From positions 1,674,001-1,738,000 of the forward strand of contig NZ_CP092365.1 in assembly GCF_022370835.2 (NCBI RefSeq): 64,000 nucleotides of DNA, read 5' to 3'. The notes under the pieces were generated by a model. The model was not told the origin of the DNA. It saw nothing but the letters and a program-made list of their open reading frames with translations, and did no database searches. The translations under genes were made by a program, and so were the position numbers. Each line of letters opens with the position of its first letter. The stretch's first letter is position 1. Positions 55,001 through 64,000 of this stretch are shown in pieces. The DNA comes from Mycolicibacillus parakoreensis. Its GTDB lineage: Bacteria; Actinomycetota; Actinomycetes; Mycobacteriales; Mycobacteriaceae.

Positions 55001-55654
55001 ATGACGATCACGCTGCACTACGAGGACGCGGTGGCGGTGCTGCATCTGGGCGCCGACGAGAACCGCTTCTCCCCCGCTTTTCTCGATGACCTCGACGCCC
55101 ACCTCGACGAGGTTCTGGCGGCCGACGCCGCGGGGCTGGTCACCACCGCCGGCACGAAGTTCTACACCAACGGCCTGGATCTGGCGTGGCTGCGCGATCA
55201 CGGTGAGCGCACCGGATGGTACGTGGGTCGAGTCCAGCGGTTACTGGCCCGGATGCTCACCCTGCCGGTGCCGACCGCGGCGGCGGTCGGCGGCCATGCC
55301 TTCGGTGCCGGGGCGATGCTGGCGCTGGCCCACGACTTCCGGGTGATGCGCACCGACCGCGGCTTCTTCTGCCTGCCCGAGGTCGACATCCGCATTCCGT
55401 TCAGTGCCGGAATGGCCGCCCTGATCCAGGCCAAGCTGACCCCGCAGGCCGCCGTTATGGCGATGACCACCGGTCACCGCTTCGGCGGCGAGCAGGCGCT
55501 GGCGGCCGGCATCGTCGACGCCACCGCTGCCGAAGGCGCGGTCACCGCCGCCGCCGTCGACCGGCTGCGGCCGCTGGCCGGCAAGGACCAGGGCACCCTG
55601 GGGGCGATCAAACAGACCATGTTCGCCGCCACGGTGACCGCGCTGAGCGGGTAA
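55001..55654 (+). CDS. Enoyl-CoA hydratase/isomerase family protein (ECI-like)
   Basis: 217 residues, shorter than typical 250-residue crotonases. VTTAGTKFYTNGLDLAWL (about residues 46-63) and VGGHAFGAGAMLALAHDFRVM (about 94-114) form the oxyanion hole. FCLPEVDIRIPF supplies one acidic residue. The sequence resembles delta3-delta2-enoyl-CoA isomerases more than hydratases because the first Glu position is replaced. GAGAGGACC precedes the ATG. Probably in an operon with the TetR gene at 54376. Confidence 0.83.
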   Translation: MTITLHYEDAVAVLHLGADENRFSPAFLDDLDAHLDEVLAADAAGLVTTAGTKFYTNGLDLAWLRDHGERTGWYVGRVQRLLARMLTLPVPTAAAVGGHAFGAGAMLALAHDFRVMRTDRGFFCLPEVDIRIPFSAGMAALIQAKLTPQAAVMAMTTGHRFGGEQALAAGIVDATAAEGAVTAAAVDRLRPLAGKDQGTLGAIKQTMFAATVTALSG

Positions 55655-55711
55655 GACTCGCCCGGTGCGGGCGGGCAGCGTTGCGGTCCGGCCCGAATCG
55701 ACTTATAGTCC

Positions 55712-55723
55712 GGACACATGTCC
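55712..55723. promoter_or_regulatory. Candidate TetR operator over the start codon
   Basis: GGACA-CA-TGTCC, five-base perfect arms, covering the ATG at 55718, with a further GTCCGGAC palindrome (55708-55715) overlapping its left arm. Repressor bound here would block a leaderless transcript. Confidence 0.45.
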
Positions 55724-56290
55724 AGTCCGGTCGCGCGGGAGTCGACCCGCCGTCGGCTCTCCGCCAAGCAGGCCGCGACCGTGGAACGGCTGGGCCGGGC
55801 CGCCCTCGATGTGCTCGGCCGGGAAGGCTTCGCGGGTCTGACGATTCGGATGGTCGCCGCCGAGGCGGGCGTCGGGGCGGCCACCGCCTACACCTATTTC
55901 TCCTCCAAGGAACACCTGGTCGCCGAGGTGTTCTGGCGTCGGTTGGCGGCCACGCCGGTGCCGCCGTGCGCCTCTGCCGACCCGATCGAACGGGTGATCG
56001 CGGTGTTGCGCCACGTCGCGTTGCTGCTCGCCGACGACCCTGAACTCGCCGCGGCGGTGACCGGTGCACTGCTGGGCAAGGACCCCGACGTCGAGCACCT
56101 GCGCCTGCGGATCGGCGCCGAGATCCGCGGCCGACTCGCCGCCGCGCTGGGCGCGGGCGACGAGGGCGACCGGGTCGCCTCGTTGGAGTTGCTGTATGCC
56201 GGGGCATTGTTGCGCGCGGGCATGGGATACGGCTCCTACCAACAGATTGCGGACCAAATGGAGAAATCTGCGCGGTTGCTGCTGCGATAA
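55718..56290 (+). CDS. TetR-family regulator
   Basis: 190 residues. HTH: LTIRMVAAEAGVGAATAYTY then FSSKEHLVAEVFW (about residues 46-78). The -10 box TATAGT (55704-55709) lies eight bases before the ATG and no ribosome site is visible, so the mRNA may be leaderless. GGACA-CA-TGTCC (55712-55723) overlaps the start codon, an attractive autoregulatory operator. The YceI-like gene and the CYP125 gene follow on the same strand and are candidate targets. Confidence 0.87.
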   Translation: MSSPVARESTRRRLSAKQAATVERLGRAALDVLGREGFAGLTIRMVAAEAGVGAATAYTYFSSKEHLVAEVFWRRLAATPVPPCASADPIERVIAVLRHVALLLADDPELAAAVTGALLGKDPDVEHLRLRIGAEIRGRLAAALGAGDEGDRVASLELLYAGALLRAGMGYGSYQQIADQMEKSARLLLR

Positions 56291-56297
56291 TCATCCG

Positions 56298-56867
56298 ATG
56301 GCCGACCCGGTGTGGACCTTCGAGGGGACCGACGGTGAGTTGCTCGTCCACACCGACGTGACCGGCAGCGCCGCGTGGCTCGGGCACCGATTGACCCTCG
56401 CGATGCCCGACTGGCAGGCGAGCCTGCACTGGCGCGGCGGTGAGCCCGCCGCGATCCGGGTGCAGGTGGCGGTGGCCTCGCTGCAGGTGCGTCGCGGTGC
56501 GGGCGGGCTGGGCCCACTGGTGGGACCGCAGAAGACGCTGCTGCGCGCCCGGGCGCTCGCGGCACTGCGCGCCGGCGAATTCCCCGAGATCGCCTACACC
56601 GCTGATCGCATCACCGCACAGACCGACGGTTACCGCCTGGACGGCACTCTGAGCCTGGGCGGCCGGTCGCGCCGTCACCCCATCGACGTGGCCGCCGGCG
56701 ACCTCGGCGACTTCTGGGCGATGACGGCGCGCACGTCAATCAGCCAGACCGCATTCGGGATGCGGCCCCCGGTGACGCTGATGGGCCTGGTGAAGGTTGC
56801 CGACACCGTGACCGTGTCGTTTGGCGCCACCCGACTCAAGGACATCCCCGAGACCCCGGGCGGGTAA
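56298..56867 (+). CDS. YceI-like lipid-binding protein (Rv1890c-like)
   Basis: 189 residues. Lipocalin-like beta-barrel of the YceI class, here without a signal peptide. Recognisable parts: WTFEGTDGELLVHTDVTGSA, FPEIAYTADRIT, YRLDGTLSLGGRSRRHPIDV and TSISQTAFGMRPPVTLMG. YceI proteins hold isoprenoid-like lipids. It is seven bases downstream of the TetR gene, and the CYP125 gene follows after about 48 bases, suggesting one transcription unit handling a hydrophobic ligand. Confidence 0.8.
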   Translation: MADPVWTFEGTDGELLVHTDVTGSAAWLGHRLTLAMPDWQASLHWRGGEPAAIRVQVAVASLQVRRGAGGLGPLVGPQKTLLRARALAALRAGEFPEIAYTADRITAQTDGYRLDGTLSLGGRSRRHPIDVAAGDLGDFWAMTARTSISQTAFGMRPPVTLMGLVKVADTVTVSFGATRLKDIPETPGG

Positions 56868-56915
56868 CGGCGAAACACCTGCGCCGGACCTCGCCGCGTG
56901 GTTACATCAAAGACG

Positions 56916-58181
56916 ATGGCGTTGCAGTCCACACGGGCACCGCACGCCGCGGAGCCGACACTGCCGGCCGGGTTCGACTTCACCGACCCGGACGTCTACG
57001 CCGAGCGCATACCGGTGGCGGAGTTGGCCGAACTGCGGGCCACCGCACCGATCTGGTGGAACGCCCAGCCGCCCGACCGGGGGTTCGGCGACGGTGGATT
57101 CTGGGTGATCACCAAACACCGCGACGTCAAGGACGTCTCGCGACGGTCCGACGTGTTCTCCAGCCTGGTCAACACGGCGCTGCCGCGCTACAAGGAGGGC
57201 ACCACCGGCCAGCAGCGCGAGGCCGGCCGGTTCGTGCTGTTGAACATGGACGCCCCGGCGCACACCCGGCTGCGGCGCATCATCTCCCGCGGGTTCACCC
57301 CGCGGGTGATCGAACGGCTGCGCGGCGACCTCACCGAGCGGGCCCAGACGATCGCCCGCGAGGCCGCGGCGTGCGGCTCGGGGGACTTCGTCGAGCAGGT
57401 GGCCAGCGAGCTGCCGCTGCAGGCGATCGCCGGGCTGCTCGGTGTGCCGCAGGACGACCGCACGAAACTCTTCGACTGGTCGAACGAACTGGTCGGGGCC
57501 GAGGACCCCGAGTTCGAGCGCTACGACCCGCAGACCGCCGCCGCCGAATTGATCGGCTATGCCATGCAGCTGGCCCGGATCAAGCAGCGCGACCCCGGCG
57601 CCGACATCGTGACCACCCTGGTGGAGGCCGACATCGACGGCGAGAAGCTCTCCGACGACGAGTTCGGGTTCTTCGTGGTGCTGCTGGCCGTCGCCGGCAA
57701 CGAGACCACCCGCAACTCGATCACCCAGGGCATGATGGCGTTCACCGAGCACCCCGAGCAGTGGGAGTTGTTCACACGCGAGCGCCCGCAGACCACCGCC
57801 GACGAGATCGTGCGGTGGGCCACCCCGGTGACGTCGTTTCAGCGCACCGCGCTCGAGGACACCGAGCTGTCGGGGGTCAAGATCAAAAAGGGCCAGCGGG
57901 TGGTGATGTTCTACCGGTCGGCGAACTTCGACGAGGAGGTCTTCGACGACCCGTTCTCGTTCGACATCACCCGCGACCCCAACCCGCACGTCGGGTTCGG
58001 CGGCACCGGGGCGCACTACTGCATCGGCACCCACCTGGCGCGCATGACCATCCAGCTGCAATTCGAGGCGATCGCCGACCACATGCCCGACCTGTTGCCG
58101 TTGAGCCGGCCCGACCGGCTGCGCTCGGGCTGGCTCAACGGGATCAAACACTGGCAGGTGGACTACCGAACCCGCCGTTGA
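56916..58181 (+). CDS. Cytochrome P450, CYP125-type steroid C26/C27 monooxygenase
   Basis: 421 residues. The sequence is strikingly close to CYP125A1 as I recall it: LPAGFDFTDPDVYAERIPVA, APIWWN, FVEQVASELPLQAIAGLLGV, the I-helix LLAVAGNETTRNSITQGMMA, ExxR in ADEIVRWATPV, the haem Cys loop HVGFGGTGAHYCIGTHLARM, and GWLNGIKHWQVDY at the end. CYP125 oxidises the terminal methyl of cholesterol/cholestenone. M. tuberculosis has its CYP125 inside the cholesterol cluster, so this is a second-location homologue. ATG 56916 chosen; GTG 56898 is also in frame. Confidence 0.93.
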   Translation: MALQSTRAPHAAEPTLPAGFDFTDPDVYAERIPVAELAELRATAPIWWNAQPPDRGFGDGGFWVITKHRDVKDVSRRSDVFSSLVNTALPRYKEGTTGQQREAGRFVLLNMDAPAHTRLRRIISRGFTPRVIERLRGDLTERAQTIAREAAACGSGDFVEQVASELPLQAIAGLLGVPQDDRTKLFDWSNELVGAEDPEFERYDPQTAAAELIGYAMQLARIKQRDPGADIVTTLVEADIDGEKLSDDEFGFFVVLLAVAGNETTRNSITQGMMAFTEHPEQWELFTRERPQTTADEIVRWATPVTSFQRTALEDTELSGVKIKKGQRVVMFYRSANFDEEVFDDPFSFDITRDPNPHVGFGGTGAHYCIGTHLARMTIQLQFEAIADHMPDLLPLSRPDRLRSGWLNGIKHWQVDYRTRR

Positions 58182-58186
58182 GGCCC

Positions 58187-59014
58187 CTACTCGGCGGGCT
58201 GCTCGGGCTCGACCGGCGGCGGGAGCGGCTGGTCGGCGCCCTCCTCGGGGGCCGGCTCAAAAGCCTGCTCCTCGGGCGTCTGCTCCTCGGGCACCTCAGA
58301 GTCCTCGGGCGCCCAAGGCGCGGGAGCCTCGGGCTGCGCCGGTTCGTGCACATCCACCGGCGCGACCGTCGGTTCCGGCGGTGGGGACACACTGCGCTCC
58401 ACGGTGGGTTCGGTGGTGGTGGCGACCCGTTCGATGGGTCCCACCTCCCGCTCCGGGGTGTTCTGCAGGCTCACCGCCAGCGACAGCGACACCACGAACG
58501 TCAACGCGCCGACGACCAGCGTCGCCGCCGCCCCGGCGTACTGCAGCGACTGGGGCGTCGGTCGCGTCTGCGCGGCGGGGCGCCGCGCCATGTCCACGGC
58601 GGTGACGTGCGGAAACGCGGGGTTACGGGTGGCCTCGCGGGCGGCGCCGACGGCCTGCTGCCCCGGCGCCGCCTCGGTGGCCTGCGCGAACCGCACCGCG
58701 ACCACGTTGGCCACCCCGGCCCGGGTCAGCTTCTCCAGCACCAGCGCGGCGGTGGTGGCCGCGTCGTCGGTCCAGGTCACCCCGAGGGCGTGGACCTGTC
58801 GATCTCGCTCGGCGGTCTCGGCCCGGGCCTGCAGTACGGCCTCGACGACCTCGCCGGCGACCTCGACTGCGGCCGCGCCGCCGGCGGCGGGCGTGTCGAG
58901 CAGTGTCTGGTACACCACGCTGCCGCGCGCCTCGCGACCGTCGACGGCGACCACCTCGGCGGTCCCCGGCGTCAGCGACAGCCCTAGTACCGTATCCAAA
59001 ATCTCCCACCTCAC
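58187..59014 (-). CDS. DUF7159-family membrane protein
   Basis: 275 residues. The N-terminal soluble domain (ILDTVLGLSLTPGTAEVVAV, about 5-24) is an actin-like or type III-like fold often seen in mycobacterial DUF7159 proteins. One membrane span (ATLVVGALTFVVSLSLAVSL, about 167-186) is followed by a long Pro/Glu-rich tail. Topology predicts the tail outside. The gene converges with the P450 (five bases between stops) and diverges from Ag85. No function known. Confidence 0.7.
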   Translation of the reverse strand: MRWEILDTVLGLSLTPGTAEVVAVDGREARGSVVYQTLLDTPAAGGAAAVEVAGEVVEAVLQARAETAERDRQVHALGVTWTDDAATTAALVLEKLTRAGVANVVAVRFAQATEAAPGQQAVGAAREATRNPAFPHVTAVDMARRPAAQTRPTPQSLQYAGAAATLVVGALTFVVSLSLAVSLQNTPEREVGPIERVATTTEPTVERSVSPPPEPTVAPVDVHEPAQPEAPAPWAPEDSEVPEEQTPEEQAFEPAPEEGADQPLPPPVEPEQPAE

Positions 59015-60292
<1,278 letters not shown>

Positions 60293-60309
60293 CGCGCACC
60301 ACGCAACGA

Positions 60310-60348
60310 AGAAAACCCCGGCCGGGTGAGAACCGGCCGGGGTTTTCT
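60310..60348 (+). terminator. Rho-independent terminator after antigen 85
   Basis: Sixteen-base perfect stem (60310-60325 with 60333-60348) with a seven-base GTGAGAA loop. The stem core is CCCCGGCCGG and it ends in a T-rich GGTTTTCT. It starts 18 bases after the stop. Classic L-shaped terminator. Confidence 0.9.
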
Positions 60349-60392
60349 CGTCGCGCTCTTGCCTGGCGCCCAGAAACCGGCAAGATGGGGGT

Positions 60393-60809
60393 ATGGCCGA
60401 TCGGACGGCGGTCGGGCCGTGGATCGAAGGGTGCGCGGTCGATCGGATCGCGTTTCGTGACGGGCTGGTGTTGAGCCTGGACGGGTATAACGAGCTGGTC
60501 ATCTCGGTGCCGATCCGGTTGGGCCTGCCGCCGACGCGGCGCCAGCCCGCCGAGGTCGTCACCGTCGACCCGCGGGCCGCGACCGCCGCGCAACGCCCGC
60601 TGTTCGACTTCGCCGGCACCCAGTGCACCGGTTTCGCCTTCGACGACGACGGTGTCCTGCGCATCGAGTTCGCCACCGGGCATCACATCGAGGTCATCCC
60701 CGCCTCGGGGCCGTCGTGGGAGCTGTACTGCAAGTACCACGGCTACGCGGCGTGCTTGGGGCGCGGCCGCGTGCGGGTGGTGCGCCACGACAACCTCGAG
60801 GACGACTGA
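60393..60809 (+). CDS. DUF6188-family protein
   Basis: 138 residues. Predominantly beta: GPWIEGCAVDRIAFRDGLVL, YNELVISVPIRL, FAFDDDGVLRIEFATGHHIEVIP, SWELYCKYHGYAACLGRG and VRVVRHDNL. The WELY..HG..AC segment marks the DUF6188 group found in actinobacteria and sometimes linked to toxin-immunity loci. Cytosolic, no catalytic motif seen. Lies alone between the Ag85 terminator and the RpfC-like gene. Confidence 0.65.
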   Translation: MADRTAVGPWIEGCAVDRIAFRDGLVLSLDGYNELVISVPIRLGLPPTRRQPAEVVTVDPRAATAAQRPLFDFAGTQCTGFAFDDDGVLRIEFATGHHIEVIPASGPSWELYCKYHGYAACLGRGRVRVVRHDNLEDD

Positions 60810-60869
60810 TCGGCGCGAGGTCAATAACGCGCCGGTAACACTTTGCGCACAAGTTGCGACACACCGGGC

Positions 60870-61301
60870 ATGAACCGTGTGCGCAGCCTCGTCACCCAGA
60901 CCGCCGTTGTCGGCGCCATGGCCGCCGCGGGGTTGGCGCTGTCGACCGGGTCCGCGGCCGCCGACACCGGCGGCTCGGTCAACTGGGACTCGATCGCGCA
61001 GTGCGAATCCGGCGGCAACTGGTCGGCCAACACCGGCAACGGCTTCTACGGGGGCCTGCAGATCAGCCAGGCGACCTGGGCGGCCCACGGCGGCGCCGGG
61101 TCGCCGGCCACCGCCAGCCGCGAACAGCAGATCCGGGTCGCCGACCGGATTCTGGCCAACCAGGGCCCGCAAGCCTGGCCCACGTGCGCGAACCACCGGG
61201 CCGGGCCGTCTGCGCGCTGGTCGGCGCCGGCGCGCACCCCGGGTTCCTACCTGGTCAACAGCGTCACCGAGATCATCGGGCTGTTCAGCCCCGGGCGGTG
61301 A
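60870..61301 (+). CDS. rpfC: Resuscitation-promoting factor (RpfC-like)
   Basis: 143 residues. Signal peptide ends GSAAA, followed by a single Rpf domain: VNWDSIAQCESGGNWSANTGNGFYGGLQISQ (read in pieces) with the catalytic Glu in CESGGNW and the Cys pair in AQCES..WPTCA. Only the small catalytic domain is present, as in RpfC. The enzyme cleaves peptidoglycan to stimulate regrowth from dormancy. It lies just downstream of Ag85 and DUF6188 genes, matching the Rv1884c-Rv1886c neighbourhood. ATG 60870. Confidence 0.92.
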   Translation: MNRVRSLVTQTAVVGAMAAAGLALSTGSAAADTGGSVNWDSIAQCESGGNWSANTGNGFYGGLQISQATWAAHGGAGSPATASREQQIRVADRILANQGPQAWPTCANHRAGPSARWSAPARTPGSYLVNSVTEIIGLFSPGR

Positions 61302-61328
61302 GGGCCACCGGCGTGGTTGGATCGAGCC

Positions 61329-61796
61329 ATGGCAGGAATGCAGGGAGCGGCCACCGTCCACATGAACGCCACCCCGGAGGCGGTCTGGAACCTCATCGCC
61401 GATATCGGCAACATCGGGCGGTACTCCCCGGAGACCTTCGAGGCGGAGTGGCTCGACGGGGCGAGCGGCCCGGCGCTGGGCGCGCGGTTCCGCGGGCACG
61501 TCAAACGCAACGGCATCGGACCGGTCTACTGGACGACCTGCCGCGTGACCGCCTGCGAGCCGGGGCGCGAGTTCGGTTTCGCCGTGCTCGCCGGGGACCG
61601 ACCCATCAACACCTGGCTGTACCGGCTGCACCCCGACGGCGACGGCGTGGCGGTCACCGAATCGTTCCGGCTGGCCGACTCCGCGCTCACCGCCGTCTAC
61701 TACTGGGTGTTCGGCGGTTGGCTCCGTCGCCGCCGCAACATCCGCGACATGACCCGCACCCTCGAGCGCATCAAAGCCGTCGCCGAGGCCGCCTGA
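61329..61796 (+). CDS. SRPBCC-fold protein (Rv1883c-like)
   Basis: 155 residues, START-like cavity protein. GAATVHMNATPEAVWNLIAD opens the domain, followed by WLDGASGPALGARFRGHVKR, YWTTCRVTACEPGREFGF and DGVAVTESFRLAD; the C-terminal RNIRDMTRTLERIKAVAEAA is the closing helix. A similar gene (Rv1883c) sits next to rpfC in M. tuberculosis. The ATG at 61329 is preferred over an in-frame TTG at 61317. Ligand unknown. Confidence 0.83.
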   Translation: MAGMQGAATVHMNATPEAVWNLIADIGNIGRYSPETFEAEWLDGASGPALGARFRGHVKRNGIGPVYWTTCRVTACEPGREFGFAVLAGDRPINTWLYRLHPDGDGVAVTESFRLADSALTAVYYWVFGGWLRRRRNIRDMTRTLERIKAVAEAA

Positions 61797-61811
61797 GCCC
61801 CTCGCCGCGGC

Positions 61812-63761
61812 TCACCGCAGCGTGTCGGCGTCGACGAGCGGGACCAGCAGATAGGACGCCTCGGCACCGCCCTGCTGGAGCTCATAGCGCCCGCCGGCGA
61901 GGGCCCGCTGGGCCGGGCGGGCGGGCACCAGCTGCGGAAAATCGAAACTGGTCACGGTCAGCCGCAGCCGGTGCCCGGCGCGCAGCCAGGCCGCCGTCGG
62001 GAAGATCTCCAGGTCGTAGCGGGTCAGCACGCCGGGCTCCACCGGTGCGCAGGCCGCACGGGTGCTCAGGTGGTGGGGCCGCAGCACCGTGCCGTCGGGC
62101 AGATACCAGGACCGCCGCGGGTCCAGCGCCCGGTGCGAGCCGAGCAGAGCACCCTGGGTCAGCGGACGGCTGACCCCGTCGGGGGCCACGTCGTCGAGAT
62201 GGGCCACCCACAGGGCCTCGGTGGTGGAGGCCCGCGCATACAACGTCAACGCGATCGGCCCGGCGACCAGCACCGGCGCCGGCACCGCGGCGGTGGTGTA
62301 GGTCAGCGCCCCGCGCTGGAGCCGCCGGTTGTCGCGGTCGTAGCGGATCCGCCCACCGCTGCGGCCGACCGCGAAACTTCCCAAGCCGAGGCTCCACTGT
62401 TCCAGGCTGCGCCCCGAGACCGGGCCCCGGGACCGGAACACCATGGTGGCCGCCGAGGTCTCGACGTCGGCGGTCTCGGCCAACCGGCCCGACTCCGACA
62501 GGTAGAGGCGGGTGGGCACCGCCTCGGGCAGCGGGTATTCGCGGGCCCGCAGCCAGTGCGGACTGCCGATCGGCCGAAACGTCAACGGGGCGTCGGGAAG
62601 CGCCGCATCCGCGTCGTCTTTGAGCCAGTGATCGAACCACCGCAGCTGCAGCGCGTCCAGGTGCATCCCGCCGTAGTCAGAGACGTGGTACCAGGGCCCC
62701 ATCACCAGCTTGATCCGCTCGGCGATCGGCTGACCGGGCTGCATCGGCGCGTGCACGTCGCGACCGGCGGCGGCGTTCTGCAGCCCCGCGTAATTCAGCG
62801 GAGCCGCCCGTTGGAAGGCGTCGTGCCAGCCCCCGGTGAGCAGCACCGCCACCCCGTTGGCCGCGATGTCGCCGAGCACCTCCGACGGGCGCATGCTGTC
62901 CCAGAACGGTCCGTCGAAGGCGGTGTCTCCCCCGCCGCGGACGTCGGCGGCGAGCGGCCCGAAATAGCCGCGCTGGGTGCGGCCGCGCCGGCGCACCGCC
63001 GCCCAGCCTCCCGACCTCGGGCGGGGATGGCCCCCGCCGGTGAGCGCCTCCAGGGTGGGGTTGATCACGTTGAGCAGCCGGTAGGCCGCGGCGTAGCCAC
63101 GGATCGCCCACAGGTGCGGCACCCCGCCCATGGTGGCGGCGTCGCGGTAGAAGTCGGTGGCCGCCATCACCGGGAAGATCGCCCGCAACGGCGAGTCCGG
63201 GCCGACCGCGGCGGCGGTGAACAGCTGGTTGATCCCCAGGTAGGACAGCCCGAACAGGCCGACCCGACCGCTGGCGTGCGGCAGCGTGGCCGCCCAGTCG
63301 ACCAGCTCCACCCCGTCGCGGGTCTGGCGTGCGCCGAACATCTCGAAGGCACCGTCGGAGGCGCCGGTGCCGCGCACGTCGACGAGCACCTCGATGTAGC
63401 CGCGGGTGATCAGGTAGGGGCTGGCGCCCCCACCGAGTTGCGCGGCCGGCGGCGGCGCCTTCTTGCCGTAGGGCGTCACACACACCAGCACCGGGAACGG
63501 CCCCGGCGCGGCCGCGCCGGTCGCCGGGTCGGTGGGATAGTGCACCTCGGCGCGTAACACCACGCCGTCGCTCATCGGCACCGCCACGTTGTGGCGCACC
63601 CCCACGCCGTAGCGGGGCGGTCCCGGTGTCCACTGCGGGGTGAACGGCGGGGCGACCCGCCGGGTGTTCCGCTGCGCGCGGGTACGGCCGGCCACCAGCG
63701 CCGCGGCCGCCGCCGCGACGCCGGCGCCCAGGAGGCCTAGGAGGGCGGCCGGGAGACGCAC
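61812..63761 (-). CDS. CocE/NonD-family X-Pro dipeptidyl-peptidase-like hydrolase
   Basis: About 649 residues. A hydrophobic N-terminal segment (LPAALLGLLGAGVAAAAAALVAG) suggests export or anchoring. The alpha/beta core has VDVRGTGASDG (oxyanion), the nucleophile elbow GLFGLSYLGINQ, and WYHVSDYGG with the His. The C-terminal jelly-roll (HRLRLTVTSFDFPQ) is the X-Pro peptidase domain. Family members hydrolyse cocaine-like esters, glutaryl amides or peptides. The GTG at 63761 overlaps bacterioferritin by 25 bases; a longer in-frame start would run through that gene. Confidence 0.87.
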   Translation of the reverse strand: MRLPAALLGLLGAGVAAAAAALVAGRTRAQRNTRRVAPPFTPQWTPGPPRYGVGVRHNVAVPMSDGVVLRAEVHYPTDPATGAAAPGPFPVLVCVTPYGKKAPPPAAQLGGGASPYLITRGYIEVLVDVRGTGASDGAFEMFGARQTRDGVELVDWAATLPHASGRVGLFGLSYLGINQLFTAAAVGPDSPLRAIFPVMAATDFYRDAATMGGVPHLWAIRGYAAAYRLLNVINPTLEALTGGGHPRPRSGGWAAVRRRGRTQRGYFGPLAADVRGGGDTAFDGPFWDSMRPSEVLGDIAANGVAVLLTGGWHDAFQRAAPLNYAGLQNAAAGRDVHAPMQPGQPIAERIKLVMGPWYHVSDYGGMHLDALQLRWFDHWLKDDADAALPDAPLTFRPIGSPHWLRAREYPLPEAVPTRLYLSESGRLAETADVETSAATMVFRSRGPVSGRSLEQWSLGLGSFAVGRSGGRIRYDRDNRRLQRGALTYTTAAVPAPVLVAGPIALTLYARASTTEALWVAHLDDVAPDGVSRPLTQGALLGSHRALDPRRSWYLPDGTVLRPHHLSTRAACAPVEPGVLTRYDLEIFPTAAWLRAGHRLRLTVTSFDFPQLVPARPAQRALAGGRYELQQGGAEASYLLVPLVDADTLR

Positions 63762-64000
63762 TGCGCCAGGTAGAGCTCTTCGCCGAGTTTGTCCATCAGC
63801 TCCAGTTGGGTCTGCAGGTAGTCGATGTGCTTCTCCTCCTCGGCCAGAATGTGCTCCAGCAGGGTGGCACTGGTGCTGTCCTGTTTCTCCCGGCACATCA
63901 CGATGCCCGGCTTGAGCCGGTCGACCACGTCCAGTTCGATCGCCAGGTCGCTCTCGAACTGTTCGCGCAGGGTCTGGCCGATGCGCAGCGAGCCGATCCG
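63737..64000 (-). CDS. bfrA: Bacterioferritin BfrA, C-terminal part (cut by window edge)
   Basis: The last 87 residues of the 24-subunit iron-storage ferritin. QFESDLAIELDVVDRLKPGI, CREKQDSTSATLLEHILAEE, EEKHIDYLQTQLELMDKLG and EELYLAQ include ferroxidase ligands (Glu of the LAIE and EEEKH helices). The C terminus CVSRPPS matches the mycobacterial BfrA end. The N-terminal half, including the haem Met, lies outside the window. Immediately upstream on this strand of the CocE-like gene; in M. tuberculosis this is Rv1876. Confidence 0.93.
   Translation of the reverse strand, partial: RIGSLRIGQTLREQFESDLAIELDVVDRLKPGIVMCREKQDSTSATLLEHILAEEEKHIDYLQTQLELMDKLGEELYLAQCVSRPPS

Noticed and set aside
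61854..63557. Long plus-strand ORF opposite the CocE-like gene
   Set aside because: It is antisense to a clear hydrolase and has no recognisable family.

Overview
This window comes from the chromosome of a high-GC mycobacterium. It carries an antigen 85 mycolyltransferase, an MPT63-type antigen, an RpfC-like resuscitation factor, a cutinase, a large type-2 isocitrate lyase, a CYP125-type P450, a FAAL/FadD enzyme, WS/DGAT remnants and a TIGR00027-type methyltransferase. The gene content of the right-hand two thirds and of the MPT63 gene recalls the M. tuberculosis segment from bfrA (Rv1876) to mpt63 (Rv1926c), here in reverse orientation and with many insertions and losses. That segment lies roughly opposite oriC in H37Rv. 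The species cannot be fixed from the sequence alone.

Layout. 1-5 kb: the 3' part (as read on +) of an arsenite methyltransferase gene, a divergent ArsR regulator with palindromes between them, a full-length HrpA helicase and an MPT63-type secreted protein. 5.5-12.3 kb: two paralogous modules of XRE/MmyB-like regulator plus oxidoreductases (four aldo/keto reductases and one SDR). The second regulator is broken by two +1 frameshifts. 12.4-19.4 kb: an ATP-grasp ligase overlapping a serine hydrolase, then a convergent WS/DGAT gene split by an IS256-family element with a 9-bp target duplication, then an alpha/beta hydrolase. 19.5-21.9 kb: a TetR gene and a divergent hydrolase/DinB-fold operon separated by two identical palindromic operators, followed by a 45-bp perfect hairpin.

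At 22164-22191 there is a very good match to the actinobacterial dif (XerC/XerD) site. It lies directly against a vapB antitoxin gene whose vapC partner is cut off next to the dif sequence. From 22.9 to 28.3 kb come an LGFP lipoprotein, a universal stress protein with an upstream DosR-like box, a DUF2202 protein, a secreted CBM2-only protein, an FKBP lipoprotein, an SRPBCC protein and a lytic transglycosylase. 28.6-34.5 kb holds a flavoprotein dehydrogenase, a purine-degradation operon (NYN protein, NCS2 permease, HIU hydrolase, uricase), an enoyl-CoA hydratase and a fadD-MDR-membrane protein operon that continues to 37.3 kb.

37.4-50.8 kb: a lipoprotein, ICL2 (aceA), cutinase, SGNH hydrolase, acyltransferase-3, an MHS transporter, CinA, a thiamine-binding-like protein, a Baeyer-Villiger-type monooxygenase, an alpha/beta hydrolase and a HAD phosphatase. 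50.8-64 kb: macro-domain protein, methyltransferase, nitronate monooxygenase behind a KstR-type motif, small secreted proteins, two TetR regulators, an enoyl-CoA hydratase, a YceI-like protein, a CYP125 paralogue, a DUF7159 protein, Ag85 with a strong terminator, a DUF6188 protein, an RpfC-like factor, an SRPBCC protein, a CocE/NonD hydrolase and the C-terminal part of bacterioferritin at the right edge.

Recurring themes are lipid and steroid metabolism, cell-envelope enzymes, and short leaderless leader ORFs whose stops overlap the start of the following gene.
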